A DNA stretch of 64,000 bases from Haliclona indistincta (taxonomy: Eukaryota > Porifera > Demospongiae > Haplosclerida > Chalinidae), in the NCBI GenBank assembly GCA_964017065.1, contig OZ024783.1, positions 1,088,442 through 1,152,441 on the forward strand, in the 5' to 3' direction. Position 1 is the stretch's first letter. Each line of letters opens with the position of its first letter. Positions 50,219 through 63,594 of the stretch are shown here, one piece after another. The notes under the pieces are model-generated. The model was not told the origin of the DNA. It searched no databases and saw only the letters and a program-made list of their open reading frames with translations. The position numbers and the translations under genes are program-made.

Positions 50219-52877
50219 GGGTCATTCCATATCATTTCAACAACTTTTCTACATGACCCTCTTAGATTTCGTTGAAACTTGGTAATGATGAACCCCTCAT
50301 GGTAGTATGAATCCATAACAAGTTTCAGCCTGGGCCCTTGTATGGTTTCTGAAATAACATCAATTTAATTATTACAGATATTTTGCAGTATGTACCATTC
50401 AACTGCTTATAACTTTGTTATATTTAGTGGTATCAGGAAACTAAAATTATCATATTAGAGCTAATTGAATGCCCTTTCCTATGATATAATACACTTGGTG
50501 AAATTATACATATCGACAAAGTAACCCATCCCATAAACTTTAAACCTTGATCTCTAAAAAAAACGCATCGTCAATTTTCAATAAAATGTTTGTGATTAAT
50601 GAGTGGACTATGAGCTAATATAATGCCAAGTTTGAAGTTGGGACACCTTTTGGAACATAATTATTTCTTTTTCGAAGCACCATGTACCTAATATAGCGGT
50701 TTTAAATTTTCACTACAAATAGCAAAATGAGCCTTGCAGATCATAGTTTAGTCAAGTCAATGTCCCTATAAGTGAAGTTTATTGTGTATCACTGACCCGC
50801 GTTTATCATCCTTGGTTCCAAAAAAATTATGGACAAGCTGCATGTGAGCAAGGTAATTCAAATGAGCACAACTTACTTTAATCATTGAATTATTATTGCA
50901 CAACTTCCTGCAATTATTATTGCACAACACATTGCAATCACTTTGCACAACACCCCTGAAATATGCATTCAGTTCAGTTGTGCAGAATTTGTTAGCAGGA
51001 CTAACATGGCTCGTTCATGTTGTAACCCATTTGCCATACCAGGGCATGAATCTTCCAGCCGAAAAAAAAACTTTAGGATTGTTCAGGAATGGATTGTTGA
51101 AAAGGTACCACATATTTCTCTTCAATCAAGAATATGTGACTATTGTCGAAAAAAGTTGGCAAAAGAGCAACCACCAAATCCAGAGCCAGTTCCAGAGACT
51201 GCAGAACAACAGATCCCAGAATTAAGTTCCACCAGTCCAGATTCTGAAGGCAGTGATTCTGAGAGCCAACATATCAACAGAGGAGAAGCAGTTGCAGTTG
51301 CAGCAAGCAGCCTTCTTTTCAAGTTGTAAGACGAGTTTGAAAGTGGGAGAAATTTTAGTGAATGCTGTCTTCTCCGAAAACTACTCTTTCGTGTTACAAG
51401 ATGCTTCTCAAGGATTTCATTGGAACAATACCCAAGCAACCATCCATCCCTTCGTTGCGTACTACTTGGAGTCTGATGAGGTCCATCAGCTGAGCTACGT
51501 ACTGTAGTCATTTCAGACTGCCTTCACCATGATGCGATTGCTGTGTACACATTCATAAAGCGTTTCATCGATTTTTTGAGAAAATTTTTCCCAATCCATA
51601 CACAGCCTTCGAAAATATTATACTTTTCAGATGGGTCAGCGCCTCAGTATAAAAATCGCAAGAACTTTCTTAATCTATGCCTTCACCAGGAAGACTTTGG
51701 AGTTTCAGCAGAGTGGCACTTCTCAGCCACATCACATGGTAAAGGAGCATGCGATGGTCTTGGTGGGACTGTAAAGCGCCTTGCTGCTCGCGCTAGTCTG
51801 CAAAGGCCTTATAACAGTCAAATAATGACTCCACGACAGCTGTATGAATGGGCTGTAGACAATATACAGTCAGTTCATTTTCAGTATGTAAGTACAGAAG
51901 AATACAATGAAGAGGCTCAGCACCTTGAAGAGCGTTTCCTTCTGTCGCGTACAATTCCATGCAGGTACTAGGAAATATCATTGCTATATTCCTATCTCCA
52001 GCAACACAGTAAAAGTCGCATACTATTCAGGCTCATCTACCTTTAAAGAGGAAAAGGTTACACTAGGGTCTAATGATCTTCCGATAGAGTCCGTCACTGG
52101 ATTCGTTACATGTTCATCAGAACATAAGTTGTGGTTAGCTTGCGTAATTGAAACAGATCTCATCGAAAGTTGTGTCAAATTAACATTCTTACATCCTCAT
52201 GGCCCATCAACTTGAGTTCTTTTAAATACCCGGCACATGAAGATATACGCACAGTCCCGTTAAGCAAGATCTTGGAACTGTTCATCCAAGAAGCAGGTCT
52301 GGTCATGTTTACACGCTTACAAGAGAGGAAGTAAAGAGGACTGTTGAAAAATTTCGATGATAGATTCCGTTTTCCCTACCTACTGCAACACTATATTATT
52401 TTTCTGAATTGTGCTTCATGTAAAATGCTTGCTAAGTAGTATTCCCAAATGTGTCCCAACTTCAAACTTGGCATTATATTACCTCATAGTCCACTCATTA
52501 ATCACAAACATTTTATTGAAAATTGACGATGCGTTTTTTTAGAGGTCAAGGTTTAAAGTTTATGGGATGGGTTAATTTGTCGATATGTATAATTTCACCA
52601 AGTGTATTATATCATAGGAAAGGGCATTCAATTAGCTCTAATATGATAATTTTAGTTTCCTGATACCACTAAATATAACAAAGTTATAAGCAGTTGAATG
52701 GGACATACTGCAAAATATCTGTAATAATTAAATTAATGTTATTTCAGAAACCATACAAGGGCCCAGGCTGAAACTTGTTATGGATTCATACTACCATGAG
52801 GGGTCCATCATTACCAAGTTTTAACGAAATCCAAGAGGGTCATGTAGAAAAGTTGTTGAAATGATATGGAATGACCC
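50219..52877. mobile_element. DNA transposon with 428-bp terminal inverted repeats
   Basis: TIRs 50219-50646 and 52451-52877 (start GGGTCATTCCATATCATTTC), about 97% identical. Target duplication TGCT (50215-50218, 52878-52881); the empty site GAGCTGCTGGTAG is readable in P1 and P4. Long TIRs, a 4-bp target and the transposase type suggest the Sola group, but that is tentative. Confidence 0.85.
51006..52334 (+). pseudogene. Transposase of the long-TIR element, frameshifted
   Basis: Reads MARSCCNPFAIPG with a CxxC-type RICDYCRKKL motif; a second segment GEILVNAVFSENYSFVLQDA and QGFHWNNTQATIHPFV; then VVISDCLHHDAIAVYTFIKR, ILYFSDGSAPQYKNRKNF, AEWHFSATSHGKGACDGLGG and TVKRLAARASLQRP. The last blocks are conserved in a transposase family common in invertebrates (DG and CDG acidic sites). 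Frame breaks occur between the first and second segments (near 51300) and at about 51497 (DEVHQL to RTVVISD). The last part (WLACVIETD, stop at 52332) is in a further frame. Inactive as it stands. Confidence 0.7.
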
Positions 52878-53134
52878 TGCTGGTAGTCTCCATAATAACC
52901 TAACCAGCACAGGAGGAGGGCAGTAGGTGAGTTAGCTAGGACACACACAGTCACGCTTCTCTACACTGATTGATGAGGGTACTAACGATCTGATCGCTAC
53001 TGTTCTTCTGTAAAGCTCATCACTAGAAGGCGCTTGTTTTGGCGGCATGGTGGGCAAGCATCACGTGATTTAATTTATTTTGCGGCTGCTAGGCAACCAC
53101 AAAACCATTCTCTCAAAGCCACACAAGCCTCAAG

Positions 53135-54735
53135 TAGCGATGCCAAACAGTTTTTCAAAGTTATAAATCACTAAATTTAGTAGATATCATTAGAAAGGGC
53201 TCGATCAGAGGAATCGAAAGATACCAAAAGTGTCTTCATCCGATGCCGCTAAGCTGAGAAAAACGCCAGAGAAGACGCACCCTCGCGTAACAGGAAGTGA
53301 ATTAATACATTTTTTGGTAGTAATTTGAGATTGACGGCACCGCCCCTTCTGCCATGGATAACTTCGTTGTTCTTCGGCCGATTTCAGTGATCCAGATATT
53401 AATCAACTCCTCTCTGTGTGGTGCATAAGACTGTCTTAATTATAAGTTGTTTTAAAATAGTTCTTCAGTGTTATTATTATGTCTGAAGTATAACTTACTA
53501 TAACTACACAAGAATCAATGGAAAACCCACACCCCTTCCTTAGCTCTAAAAAATATTTCTTCCATTGTTGTCACCCAAATAAAGGTAGCTGATTCCAAAA
53601 AAAATAGTTCGAATCTTGTGCAATGTATGTAACATGATGAAATTTTAATTTTAATTTTTAATTCGTTGATAAAATACTCACTAAAAACTTTAACAACTTC
53701 GAACTAGTATTTTCTACAACTACTACCTATGACTACTTACAGAAAAAAATTACAATTCAAACAAATTCGGACATCAGGTGTGGAAAGTTGATTGAAGTTC
53801 GCAACCGTTTTGTGCCACATGCATTATTTAGTATAACCTATTCCTATTCTGCACAACTGCTTCAAAGTTTCTTGACAGTACTGTTCATTCGGCAGAAAAA
53901 ATATAAACATAAGCGAGTAAATTGAGCCATAAAACGATAAGATACGACAAGCAAGCTGTGCCGCCATCAATGAGTCTCAAGATGGCGCGGACGCGTGGTT
54001 CTAATGCTCGTGGGAAAAGTCGTGGTGGAGGCACAGCTGCCTCGGTGGCTGTGCCTCGGAGGAGTGCTCGGATAGCTGGAACTGCTGGCGGCAACCAGGC
54101 TGTTTCTACCCATGAGGAAGACGGAGCCTCCTCAAGGTCACCGCCTAGACCTGCTCATAGTCGGTCTCTCAGCTGTCAGGGCTCACCCCAAAGTCAGTCT
54201 GCTGCCTCGCCTCTCCCCTGTTCATCTCCCAAGTCGCTGCTACCCGCACCACGTCAGTCTGAGTCTTCCTTGCCTCTGAAGCCTCCCATGCCAAGTCGCC
54301 CTCCTTTTCTTCTTCCTACTCCTTTAGCCAACTCTCTCGTTCCTATTCCAGTCTTCTCTCGCGTCTCTCTTCTCTTCTCCCTAATTCTGTCAGTGTTTCT
54401 ATTTCTTTCTCTCCACTAACAGCTGTGTGCTGGCTCTATGATCTCTTTCCCTCGTCACTAGTCCTATGTGCTGACTATACTCTATGCTTTTACTACTCTC
54501 TCCACTCATGACTGCTGCTTTCAATCTGATCTGTGCCACGAGTCTCCTCATACCATTGTCTTCATAATCTCTACTGTTGTCCCTACAACACTGTCACTAA
54601 CACTACATGACTACATGTCTACTATTCTTCCCTGATTTTTAAACACTATGTATCTCTCTTCTTTGTATAATTTGGGTGCATGCTTTGATTAGCTATTAGC
54701 TATATTATGCCTCCTTTGCATTTGCATAAATATTA

Positions 54736-54771
<36 letters not shown>

Positions 54772-54863
54772 CAGAAGTAGAGTTATGAATAGATTAAGTA
54801 GAGCAATTTATTACATCCTGTTACGGAAAATTAACCGCCACGCCCACACCTTTGGCATCGCTA
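53135..54863. mobile_element. hAT-like insertion, 1729 bp, upstream of G6
   Basis: Terminal inverted repeat TAGCGATGCCAAA at both ends (53135 and to 54863). Target duplication CCTCAAG (53128-53134, 54864-54870); the sister units read GCCTCAAGCTTG uninterrupted. TAG/CAG-type ends with a 7-8-bp duplication fit hAT. No transposase seen. It contains a separate poly(A)-ended segment (see 53922). Confidence 0.78.
53922..54770 (+). other. Possible retroposed segment with open frame and poly(A)
   Basis: An open frame 53922-54419 (165 residues; basic, RGKSRGGG and RRSARIAG, then Ser/Pro-rich) is followed by about 320 bp without a gene and a 30-base A tract at 54741-54770. This is the shape of a reverse-transcribed RNA copy, perhaps a LINE ORF1 piece. 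No family recognised; a short GCAGAA on both sides could be a target duplication. Confidence 0.35.
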
Positions 54864-54950
54864 CCTCAAGCTTAGGCTGCTTAGCAGGAAGGGCGGACCT
54901 ACTTTATTTAAGAGGAGCACTTGAGATTTATTGACCGTGGACGCAGAGCA

Positions 54951-57900
54951 ATGGCTGAAGGACCACGAGATGAACAATACATAATCGCGTTTAAGAACGG
55001 GAACAAGCTTATGGCGGAGCAGCTGCTACCCAGCATACCACAACCAGCTACCATCACGACAACGTTCAAGTCCAGACTGTATCGTACTGAGTTATCATTG
55101 GTCTCTCTGCTCCACCTAGCTGCGTACTGGGGTTGGAGGAATGTCGTCACTGCGCTAGTATCAGTGTATAATTGTGCCGCCAACTGCAAGGACGAGAAGG
55201 GACACATTCCACTGCATTATGCCGCCAGCAATGGACACCTCGAGGTGGTGAAATATTTCATAGTTGAACTACATTGTGACCCTATGGACAAGAACCGGTA
55301 TGGCGAGACACCACTTCACTATGCTTGTCGCCATGGTTACCTCAACATTGCTCAGTATCTCATCAGAGAGGAACACTGTGACCCATCATGTGAGAACATT
55401 AATGGCAAGACACCACTTCACTATGCTTGTATCTATGGTAACCTCAACATTGCTCAGTATCTCATCAGAGAGGAACACTGTAACCCATCATGTGAGAACA
55501 ATGTTGGCTGGACACCACTTCACTATGCTTGTATCCATGGTAACCTCAACATTGCTCAGTATCTCATCAGAGAGGAACACTGTAACCCATCATGTGAGGA
55601 CAATAGTGGCTGGACACCACTTCAATTTGCTTGTCAACGTGACCACGCCCACATTGTACAATATCTGTTATCGACTGGTCGAGTCAATCCACTGACTAAG
55701 AACAAGTTTGGCGTCACTGCATTGTCCGTTGCTAGTGGCAAGTATGATATCATTAAACTATTTGAACCATTTGAAGAGTGCAGGACAGCCTTCCCAGTGC
55801 ACACGTTCACTAAACTGATACTCACAGGAGACAGTGGAGCTGGTAAGACTACCATAACTGAACTCATCGTCCGCCTAGCTAGTTCTACAGCTGTAGAGTG
55901 TGTCGCTGATGTTCAACGCTACACAGCAGGGATCGTTCCACACCACATCCAGAGTAAGCGGCTGGGCAACTTTGTCGTGTATGACTTTGCTGGACAGCAA
56001 GAATACTACTCGAGTCATGATGCCGTGCTCGAGCAAGTGATGCGAAGGTCAGCAGCCATGTTTCTCTGTGTGGTGGACCTGAGTGAGAGCAAGGAGAAGA
56101 TCTGCGAGTCGCTCCATTACTGGCTAAGCTTTATCGACAATGCCTGCAGCACAGCAGAGGGACGATCGCACGTGGTGATCATTGGTAGCCATGCCGACCA
56201 GGTCATGTCGTCGGTGGAGGAGAAGAGCTCGCTGCTGCAGACCATCATAGCTACCAGAAGAGTAAGACGCCAGTTGTACATAGAGTGCATTGCTATGGAC
56301 TGTCGCAGAACCAACACTGACGCTTCACGTCGTTTGATCGCCACACTCACCAACAGCCAGAAAGCTATCACTGCCAGTCAGCCCGTCATCCACTACTATT
56401 CTCATGTTGTCTACGCATTCCTTCGTACCAAGCTGAACGTGGTAGGCTGTACACTACATGATCTTGTCTCTGCAATCGCCAAGGAAAACGATTCTTCTCT
56501 CCCTAGCGACCAGTCTGTCCTCACAGAGATCCTCACCAGTCTCAGTGATAAAGGTCTCATCCTCTTTATACGCCATCATCAATCCAGCTGGATCGTAGTG
56601 AAGACAGAAGCCTTGTTAAACGAAATCAATGGAACACTGTTTGCCCCTCGTCAATTCAAAGAACATCGTGACATTCTTGCCAGCAACACTGGCATAGTAT
56701 CCACCTCCAGCCTACTCAGTGTATTCCCTCACCACAACACAGATATGCTTGTCGGTTTTCTTCAGTCATTGAATTTCTGTCGACCAGTTGAGCCCTCAGT
56801 ACTAGAGAACACCAACCTCCAGACCACACCCTCTCACTCCACAGCTGATCTCCTCTTCTTCCCCGGTCTCATTCAGTCAGAGCGACCAGACAGCCTCGTC
56901 CAGCAGCTAGGAGCACTAGAGTTTGGCTGGTGTCTGGTGTGTGTGGATCCTGAGCAGTACTTTAGTTCTCGCTTCCTTCATATCCTCCTCCTCTCTGTCG
57001 CTTATCGATTCTCTCGATCTGTTCGACGCAAGGTTACTTCATCTCTTCATGGTCTCCAGCGAAGGTGCACTGTCTGGAAGAACGGCATCTCCTGGACAGA
57101 CTCTGACAACATCACAACACTCATTGAGCTCCTTGACAACAACCGGAGAGTGTTGGTGGCCATGTCATGCTGCAGCAAGGACAGACCAATGGAGCATGCC
57201 AAGCTTCGTAGCTCACTCATTGGTCTGGTTCACCGTCTTCACCAAGAGCACTGCCCGAGTGTGGAAGTGTACGAGTGTCTCATCTCTCCCAGCCTGGTCC
57301 AACAGTATCCCATCAATGTCCTACCTGACACTGACCTCTTTGACATCCAGGATGTAGCTGAGTCTATTCTTTGTCGAAAGCCGTTTATTTCCAGTCAGAG
57401 TGAATGTTGTATCGGTCGCCTCCCAACACAGTCACTACCCTTAGAGCCATACCACCTCCTCAGCCCCTCCTCTGTCTGTGAGCTGTTCAACCATAGCAAT
57501 GCTGACCAGCCAGTTCCTACCACCCTCCTCTATGAGATAACAAAACACTTCAGTCAGCTTAAGATGAAGCCACAAGTGTACTACAAGGAACTGAGAGAGC
57601 ATCTGGACAGCCATAGTCTATTCGCTGGTAGGGATCCTCTGGTGAGCAGTGTGGCTGTACTGTAGCATGTGATGGTAGTAATGTTTCTCTGGTGTGTACA
57701 GGAGGTGGCTGGCTTGAAGAAGCAGGACCTACCAAGTGATCCACCCACAGCTGCTGGTAGCTCCAGTACCCTCAGTGAGTCACATATGTACACAAGTTGT
57801 GACAGTATTGTTATTGTATGTTCAGGCTCAGTTAGTCAGACTCCTCCCAGTACTCACTCTGATCCACCAGTACCCAGTGTAGACCTGTCCAATATACCTG

Positions 57901-58200
57901 ATGATGGTACACTAGGTGAGTCAACTAGATCATTCAATTATCACACAATTATGCATCACTGCTGCAGATATCTCTCATCTTCCTGACTTGATGATAGCTC
58001 TAAACTATATCACTAGTGAGTGGTTTGATCTTGGGCTACACCTCAGAGTGAAGTATAGTACTCTGAAAGCAATTGAAGCTGATTACCGGAAAGTTAAACA
58101 GTGTATGAGAGAGATGCTGGCTGTATGGCTGAAGGGTCAGGGAGGAGAGTGTACTAAACACACTCTCAGAACAGCAATGTTGAACATTGGAGATGATTGA
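54951..58200 (+). CDS. G6: ankyrin, Roc-COR, Death-domain protein (intact)
   Basis: Exons 54951-57641, 57702-57774, 57826-57915 and 57968-58200, giving 1028 residues from MAEGPRDEQ. Three ankyrin units with their own variable residues (CENINGKTPLHYACIYG, CENNVGWTPLHYACIHG, CEDNSGWTPLQFACQRD). GDSGAGKT, DFAGQQ and GSHAD are intact; one change beside them is SKRLGN for SEQLGN. Class A COR. The first half of the Death domain is a different version (ISHLPDLMIALNYITSEWFD, LRVKYSTLKAIEADYRKVKQ), while the second half (CMREMLAVWLKGQGGECTKH) matches the family. The conserved E-box lies 1.9 kb upstream because of the hAT-like insertion. Convergent with N4 (174 bp between stops). Confidence 0.88.
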
Positions 58201-58374
58201 ATATAATTTTGGTTAATTTCGAAATACGTTTCAGTGTCTCTTCATGTACAATATCACTTCATCATGAACCTACTATGTGAAGTCTGCTGCTAGTTAGTAA
58301 AGAGGGAGGAGCTAGTTATTATAAAATACACTGTACACACTGATGGTGATAAATTTATTAATAAGTCATCCTGT

Positions 58375-59848
58375 TCAATGATGTGATATAATACAAGTGA
58401 TAGAGGAGACAGGTCTCTCACAGATACTGCTAGTGTCAGTACAGGTGGGACGATTAACATAATGACCATTATACACTGATGTACTGCTACCACCACCATC
58501 TAGATTCTGAGACGAGAGAGAGGGAGGGAGAGAGAGAGAAGGAGAGAGAGAGAAGGAGAGAGAGAGAGAGAGAGGGAGGGAGGGAGGGAGGTAGAGGGCG
58601 GGAGGGAAGGAGGGGAGAGAGAGGGAGGGAGTGAAGGAGGGAAGGAGAGAGAGGGACCGTGAGTATCATAACAGATGAATCTGTTTCGTCAGGAGTACAG
58701 TATTTCTTATAAAAATCAGGTTTTTTAAAACAAGGACATTATGACTTTTAAAGTTCGTACATTCTCTCATGATGGTATTCAGTACTAACAATTTCACTGT
58801 CGTAGTCAGCCACTGTCTCCAACCAAGCTGGAAATTTATCATCTTTTCCTCCGATAGGTAGCTTAGATATCTTAGATTGGAGAGAGTGCACCAGAAGCCT
58901 TCTTGCATAGCTTAAACTAGCCATTCATTCTGTTTCAGTAGGAAGATGAAACGGACATATCTCAATAGTGTGCATTAAAATGTACCGATCGTACGCGATG
59001 TTTTATTGATTACCCTAGTTTTACTGTTAATATTGGGGCATGCGCAAACAGTCTACCAGGCCATCTTACTCAGCAGGGGGAGTGGCATGGAGGCGAGGCT
59101 ACTCATGATGGTATCATCACATTATTTTCAGTGCTAACTAACTGACTGTGTTTCAATTTCACAAACTCATTGTGTACATGTACAGCTGATCAATGTGTTG
59201 AGGTGCTTACCACTGCCTGCCAGCATCCTACTGATTGGAGTATCTGAGAGAACTCCATTAAATCAATACCTTTCTTGATATCCTCCTCACCATCAACCTG
59301 TAGTGATGAAGAACAGCACATCGTTCTATTGACCCCGCCCACTCACCTGGAGGAGGATCATAGTACCGTTCTTAGCAGCACATATCGCGGTGCGAGGAGC
59401 CTTCTCAGTGACAAACTTATCAGAGATGTTCTCCAGCTTAGCGCTAGTCTCAATCCAGACCTCACCACTGTAGCAATGATATGAAGTGACATATAGCTAG
59501 CAGGGTGGTCTCACTCACTCTCTCACTAGCCAGCAAGCTCCTGTGATTAGCTGACGGAACTTGTACTTTGATCCCAGGAGTGTGGCGTTGCTAAGGTAAC
59601 CAACAACATAGGTGGAGTCTAACAGACCAAAATTAACCCTGGAACCACCTGAAATCTGTAGAATCACACCACATTAAAATTTTATTGTCAGTAAGACTAA
59701 ATTTTTGTACTCACCTGTTGTACAGAGCTGTTTATAATGAGGTTACCAATACAACCACCGAATGGCTCATGAAAGTATCCAGCATTAGTGGAGTATGTGC
59801 AGCCATGCTGCTTAGAGGTAGCTGAGGTGACTGAGAGATTGCGACAAC
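58375..59848 (-). CDS. N4: NAGPA-like exons, no clear start
   Basis: Exons 59848-59715, 59655-59519, 59467-59347, 59297-59211 and 58506-58375, in phase and without disabling changes that I can see, covering STNAGYF, GGCIGNL, GYLSNA, APRTAI and NLDGGGS. The upstream exons found in N1 are missing. The ATG that starts N2 is here out of frame (MYQYMLSFYSLPS, stop), so no start can be assigned. The long intron 59210-58507 carries a GA tract and part of a 15090-type fold-back near 59036-59102. Confidence 0.62.
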
Positions 59849-61344
59849 CTAGGATGGTAAAGAGTAAAAACTTAACATGTACTGATACATGATGGCACTG
59901 ATTTACTGAAAAAACAACAATTCTTTTCAGAAATACACGAAAGTAGATGTGTATTTTAAAAGTTAATACAAGTATATTCACGGTTAATAGTAAAAGTAAA
60001 TAGAGAATAAAGAGAAAAAGTAGATGAGTAATATCTGTACAGTGACTCACATAACTGGACTCCATTGCTGTGTAATAGGTCTCATTTTCATCTCTGCTCA
60101 GTGATGGCTCTGTCTGCAGTGCCTTGCGACCATTGTATGTGATAGTCAGAGAAGAGGTGGGACGAGAGATAGGCTTAAGAGGGGCGGGGTCACCTGTGGG
60201 TGTGGTCAAGTCACTATTGTAAGAGGTGCGGACATTGTGAAGAGCGTCTCGATCGGTTGAAGTCAGTTTGTTAGTGAGTGAGGGATAGGGATGGAGAGGG
60301 AACGACAGGTGAGAGAGGGAGAGAGGGTGAGAGACTTGGGAGAGGAGAGGAGCAATGAGAGGATGGAGAAGACTTGGTTGGAGTAGGGAAATCAGGAGGA
60401 GAGATGGATCGAGGGGTTACACAGCGAGTGAGGTGAGAGCTGAGATCACGTGATAAAGAACCAGGCGATGGAGAGTCGAGGAATAAGTGAGATGATCGTT
60501 GCTGTAGTCGGCGCCGCAAGTGGGTGTGTCTATCTTCCTCAAGTTGCTGACTACCAGTGTGTTCGACCTGTTTACCATCTTGCTCAACTTGTTGACGATC
60601 ATGTACAGTTTGTTTATCTTCTTGTAGTCTTTGTTTACTATCTCGTTCTTGGTATTGTTGTGCTGTCCATCAAACCTGACGTACTCTAGTGCAGTGTGTT
60701 GAGGTGAAGGGTCCTTCTTTGTAGTGGTTGGTAGTTGCTGTCGACTGGATGACTGCTGCTGCTGCTGCATGATGTAGGGACGAAGCTGCTTGAAGAGATG
60801 AGACAAGCCGACTAGATTATGGGTACTACTGCGAGACTGACTCCCCTGCAGCAGACCTGCTGTCTGTGAGTTAGTGGGGACGTTATCTAGAGTGGGAGAA
60901 GAAAGATAAAGCTTCTCACATAATATAATATTTCTGATTTGGGCATTGATAAAAGATGTCTTTGAATTATACATGTGAGTTGATCAAGTAACAATACTCC
61001 ACATGTAACATGTGTCAGTCTGTCAGCAGCTATAATGAAGCACCATGATCACTCTATAGAATGGATGGTAGCCATTGTCACACTGCTCGTGTGTACTGAT
61101 GTGAATATGATAATATTTCTCGTTCTATCGTCTAATGTAACTTATCGATTCATTCGTCTCTTTGCTAGTAACCATTACCAATCCATGAGGTACAGCATCA
61201 TCTGATCATGTACATTGTGTCATGCTAATGTCAGTATCAGCTGTATTGAGATAGTTTGTATTGTTTACTCATCAATCATGTGACAATCATGTGACAAGTC
61301 GAGCTGACGAGTCGTTTCTCTCTTCGTTCATGTGACCGCTCTCA

Positions 61345-61900
61345 GGCGGCGTTTACACTACGCCGATTGGCTGAAAAACGTTTCAGATATTGCTGCTTAT
61401 CCGACTACTAGTTTCCGTTTAGGCTGTCTGTTTACACTAATCCAGTGAAAAACGCAAACATGTATCCGCAAACATGTTGTCGGCTGCAAAAAAGGTGAAC
61501 TGAATACGGTGGCGTTTCAGATCGAGCGTTTTCCTCGATTTTCCTCGTGTAAACAGCAAAATCGTTTCCAGAATACTGGATACGGGGGTCGTCGCGTGAC
61601 TTGTCATGTGACAACGCTTGCAGCAAAATGGATCCCTATACTGCTACTGTACTGTTGTTCCTCTCTAGCGTCCTGATGGTCCTCTAGCGTCCTTTCCTTG
61701 GTTTTCTTGGTTGTTCCTCCACCACGAGAGCGTCCATGCTTACCACTCGCCATTGTGATCACGTGTCCAGATAACCACGCCTACACAATTAAATGCAATC
61801 GTTTTGATTTAACCGCGTGACGATTTTCCCGTGTAAACAGAAAGCGCATCAGTACTATTTGAAACGTTTTTCAGCCAATCGGCGTAGTGTAAACGCCGCC
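61345..61900. mobile_element. MITE with 40-bp TIRs and TCA target duplication
   Basis: TIR GGCGGCGTTTACACTACGCC... at 61345 and inverted to 61900. TCA duplicated at 61342-61344 and 61901-61903. Copies C1 (about 22590) and C2 (about 32245) show the empty site. Length 556 bp, no gene. A 3-bp target duplication suggests a PIF/Harbinger relative. Confidence 0.85.
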
Positions 61901-62405
61901 TCAATGCTCATTCAATTCCCATTGGTGTGAATTAGCAGGTATGTGGATTGAAGGTACATTAATACACATCTCCATGTGAACAGGTCTTAAGGATCATTAT
62001 GAGATGATGTCATCTGTAGTTGACAAGTGGACTATCAGAGTTTGAAGGTGATGATAAAATATTCTATCAACTGCAAAAATGTTCTTTTCTAGATAATGAC
62101 CACCAAATTTCCCTATTCATGACATGCCCTCATAATAATATTTCTCCCCTCCCTCCCTCCCTGTACAGTACCTTGTTCCTGATGTTGTGGTGCTAGGTCT
62201 TGTAGATGAGACACCATGTACTGTGAGGTGAAGGGACCAACACCTGCTCCACATGATGATAGAGGAGGGATAGCTAGAGGATGCTGGAGGAGAGGGAGAG
62301 AGGAACGAGATGAAGACAGCTTAGACTGAGACACTGGTAGGATAGTCATGGGACCATCCATGAGGTTGAATGAGCCGAGAGATCCACATGAACCAAGACG
62401 ATGAT

Positions 62406-62559
<154 letters not shown>

Positions 62560-63203
62560 GTGACTGTCGTGACATGGATGTGAGGTAACACTAAATGCTC
62601 ATTGCTGACAAACATGTCAGTGAGAGAGTAATGATGTCCACTCTTATGGGTTGAGCAGTCAACCAGTTGGTAATGTCAGTACTACTCGTACATTTTAAAC
62701 TGACCTCTGTTTGATTCCAAACCAAAAGTGCTGCCATCAAATGTTTCAGTCTGTGAATGAAAAGAAAATGATGGTGATGAAGAGATTCTGTTTGAGTGTG
62801 AGCTCACATGCATTGGATAGTCCAGAGAAGAGTCACTGCAACGCTGTACCATGAGAGAGAATGAAGTTGTGGGATGTGAGCAGTATAGATGCTTGCTAAC
62901 CTGCGATATCGCTCTTGCACTCTCTCTCTAGTGTGTGTTGGGATACCACCAGTGACAGATGATAGAGAGGCGGGGAGAGTGGGAGGGGCTGTAATCATGG
63001 TCACTACTTTAGGCAACACCTACACGATGACAATTACAAGTGTGTATGGAAAAATTACCAAGCTTACCTGGTCGGTTTGTTCACAGTTGATGGTTCAGTT
63101 GTCACTGACTGAGGAGGTACATGGATAGGAGGAGGAGGTAGAGAGGGAGCCCCTGAGATAATAAGAGATGAAGAAAGGAAGTCATGGATTATCTATAGTA
63201 GCT

Positions 63204-63278
63204 TGTTCACTCACTCACTCACTCACTCACTCACTCACTCACTCACTCACTCACTCACTCACTCACTCACTCACTCAC
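63204..63278. repeat. (TCAC)n tract at a 5' splice site
   Basis: On the minus strand the donor GTGAGT of exon 63368-63279 continues as (GTGA)n for about 75 bp. Confidence 0.95.
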
Positions 63279-63509
63279 ATGTTGGAGCTGACTGGACTGT
63301 TTGTGGGTCATTCTCAGATGGGCCTTGCGATCTCTCTCCTTGCGAGAATGAAGATTATTATTCTTCTTCTAAACAAACAAGCAAAAAGTAGTTAAAAAGG
63401 TGGACCTGTATGTCACAATACACCATCTTTAGTCAATACCTTGTGTTTGGATGATGAAGATGGTGGACTGGAGGACCATTAGAGACAGAGCTATCACTGA
63501 TTCTAATCA

Positions 63510-63527
63510 CTGAGAGAGAGAGAGAGA

Positions 63528-63594
<67 letters not shown>

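Larger units (their letters stand above)
50035..53068 (-). pseudogene. APEX1 5' fragment (copy P5), split by a transposon
   Basis: 53068-53061 E-box TCACGTGA; ATGCCGCC at 53048; downstream part to 52878; then, after the element at 50219-52877, the exon 7 relic 50218-50120 and exon 8 relic to about 50035. Same structure as P1 apart from the insertion. Confidence 0.78.

Noticed and set aside
59697..60209. 170-residue frame joining carboxypeptidase tail and NAGPA-like exon in copy N4
   Set aside because: It reads through a GTGAGT donor and an A/T-rich intron; hydrophobic residues in the middle come from TTTATT-type intron sequence. The spliced phases do not support a fusion.
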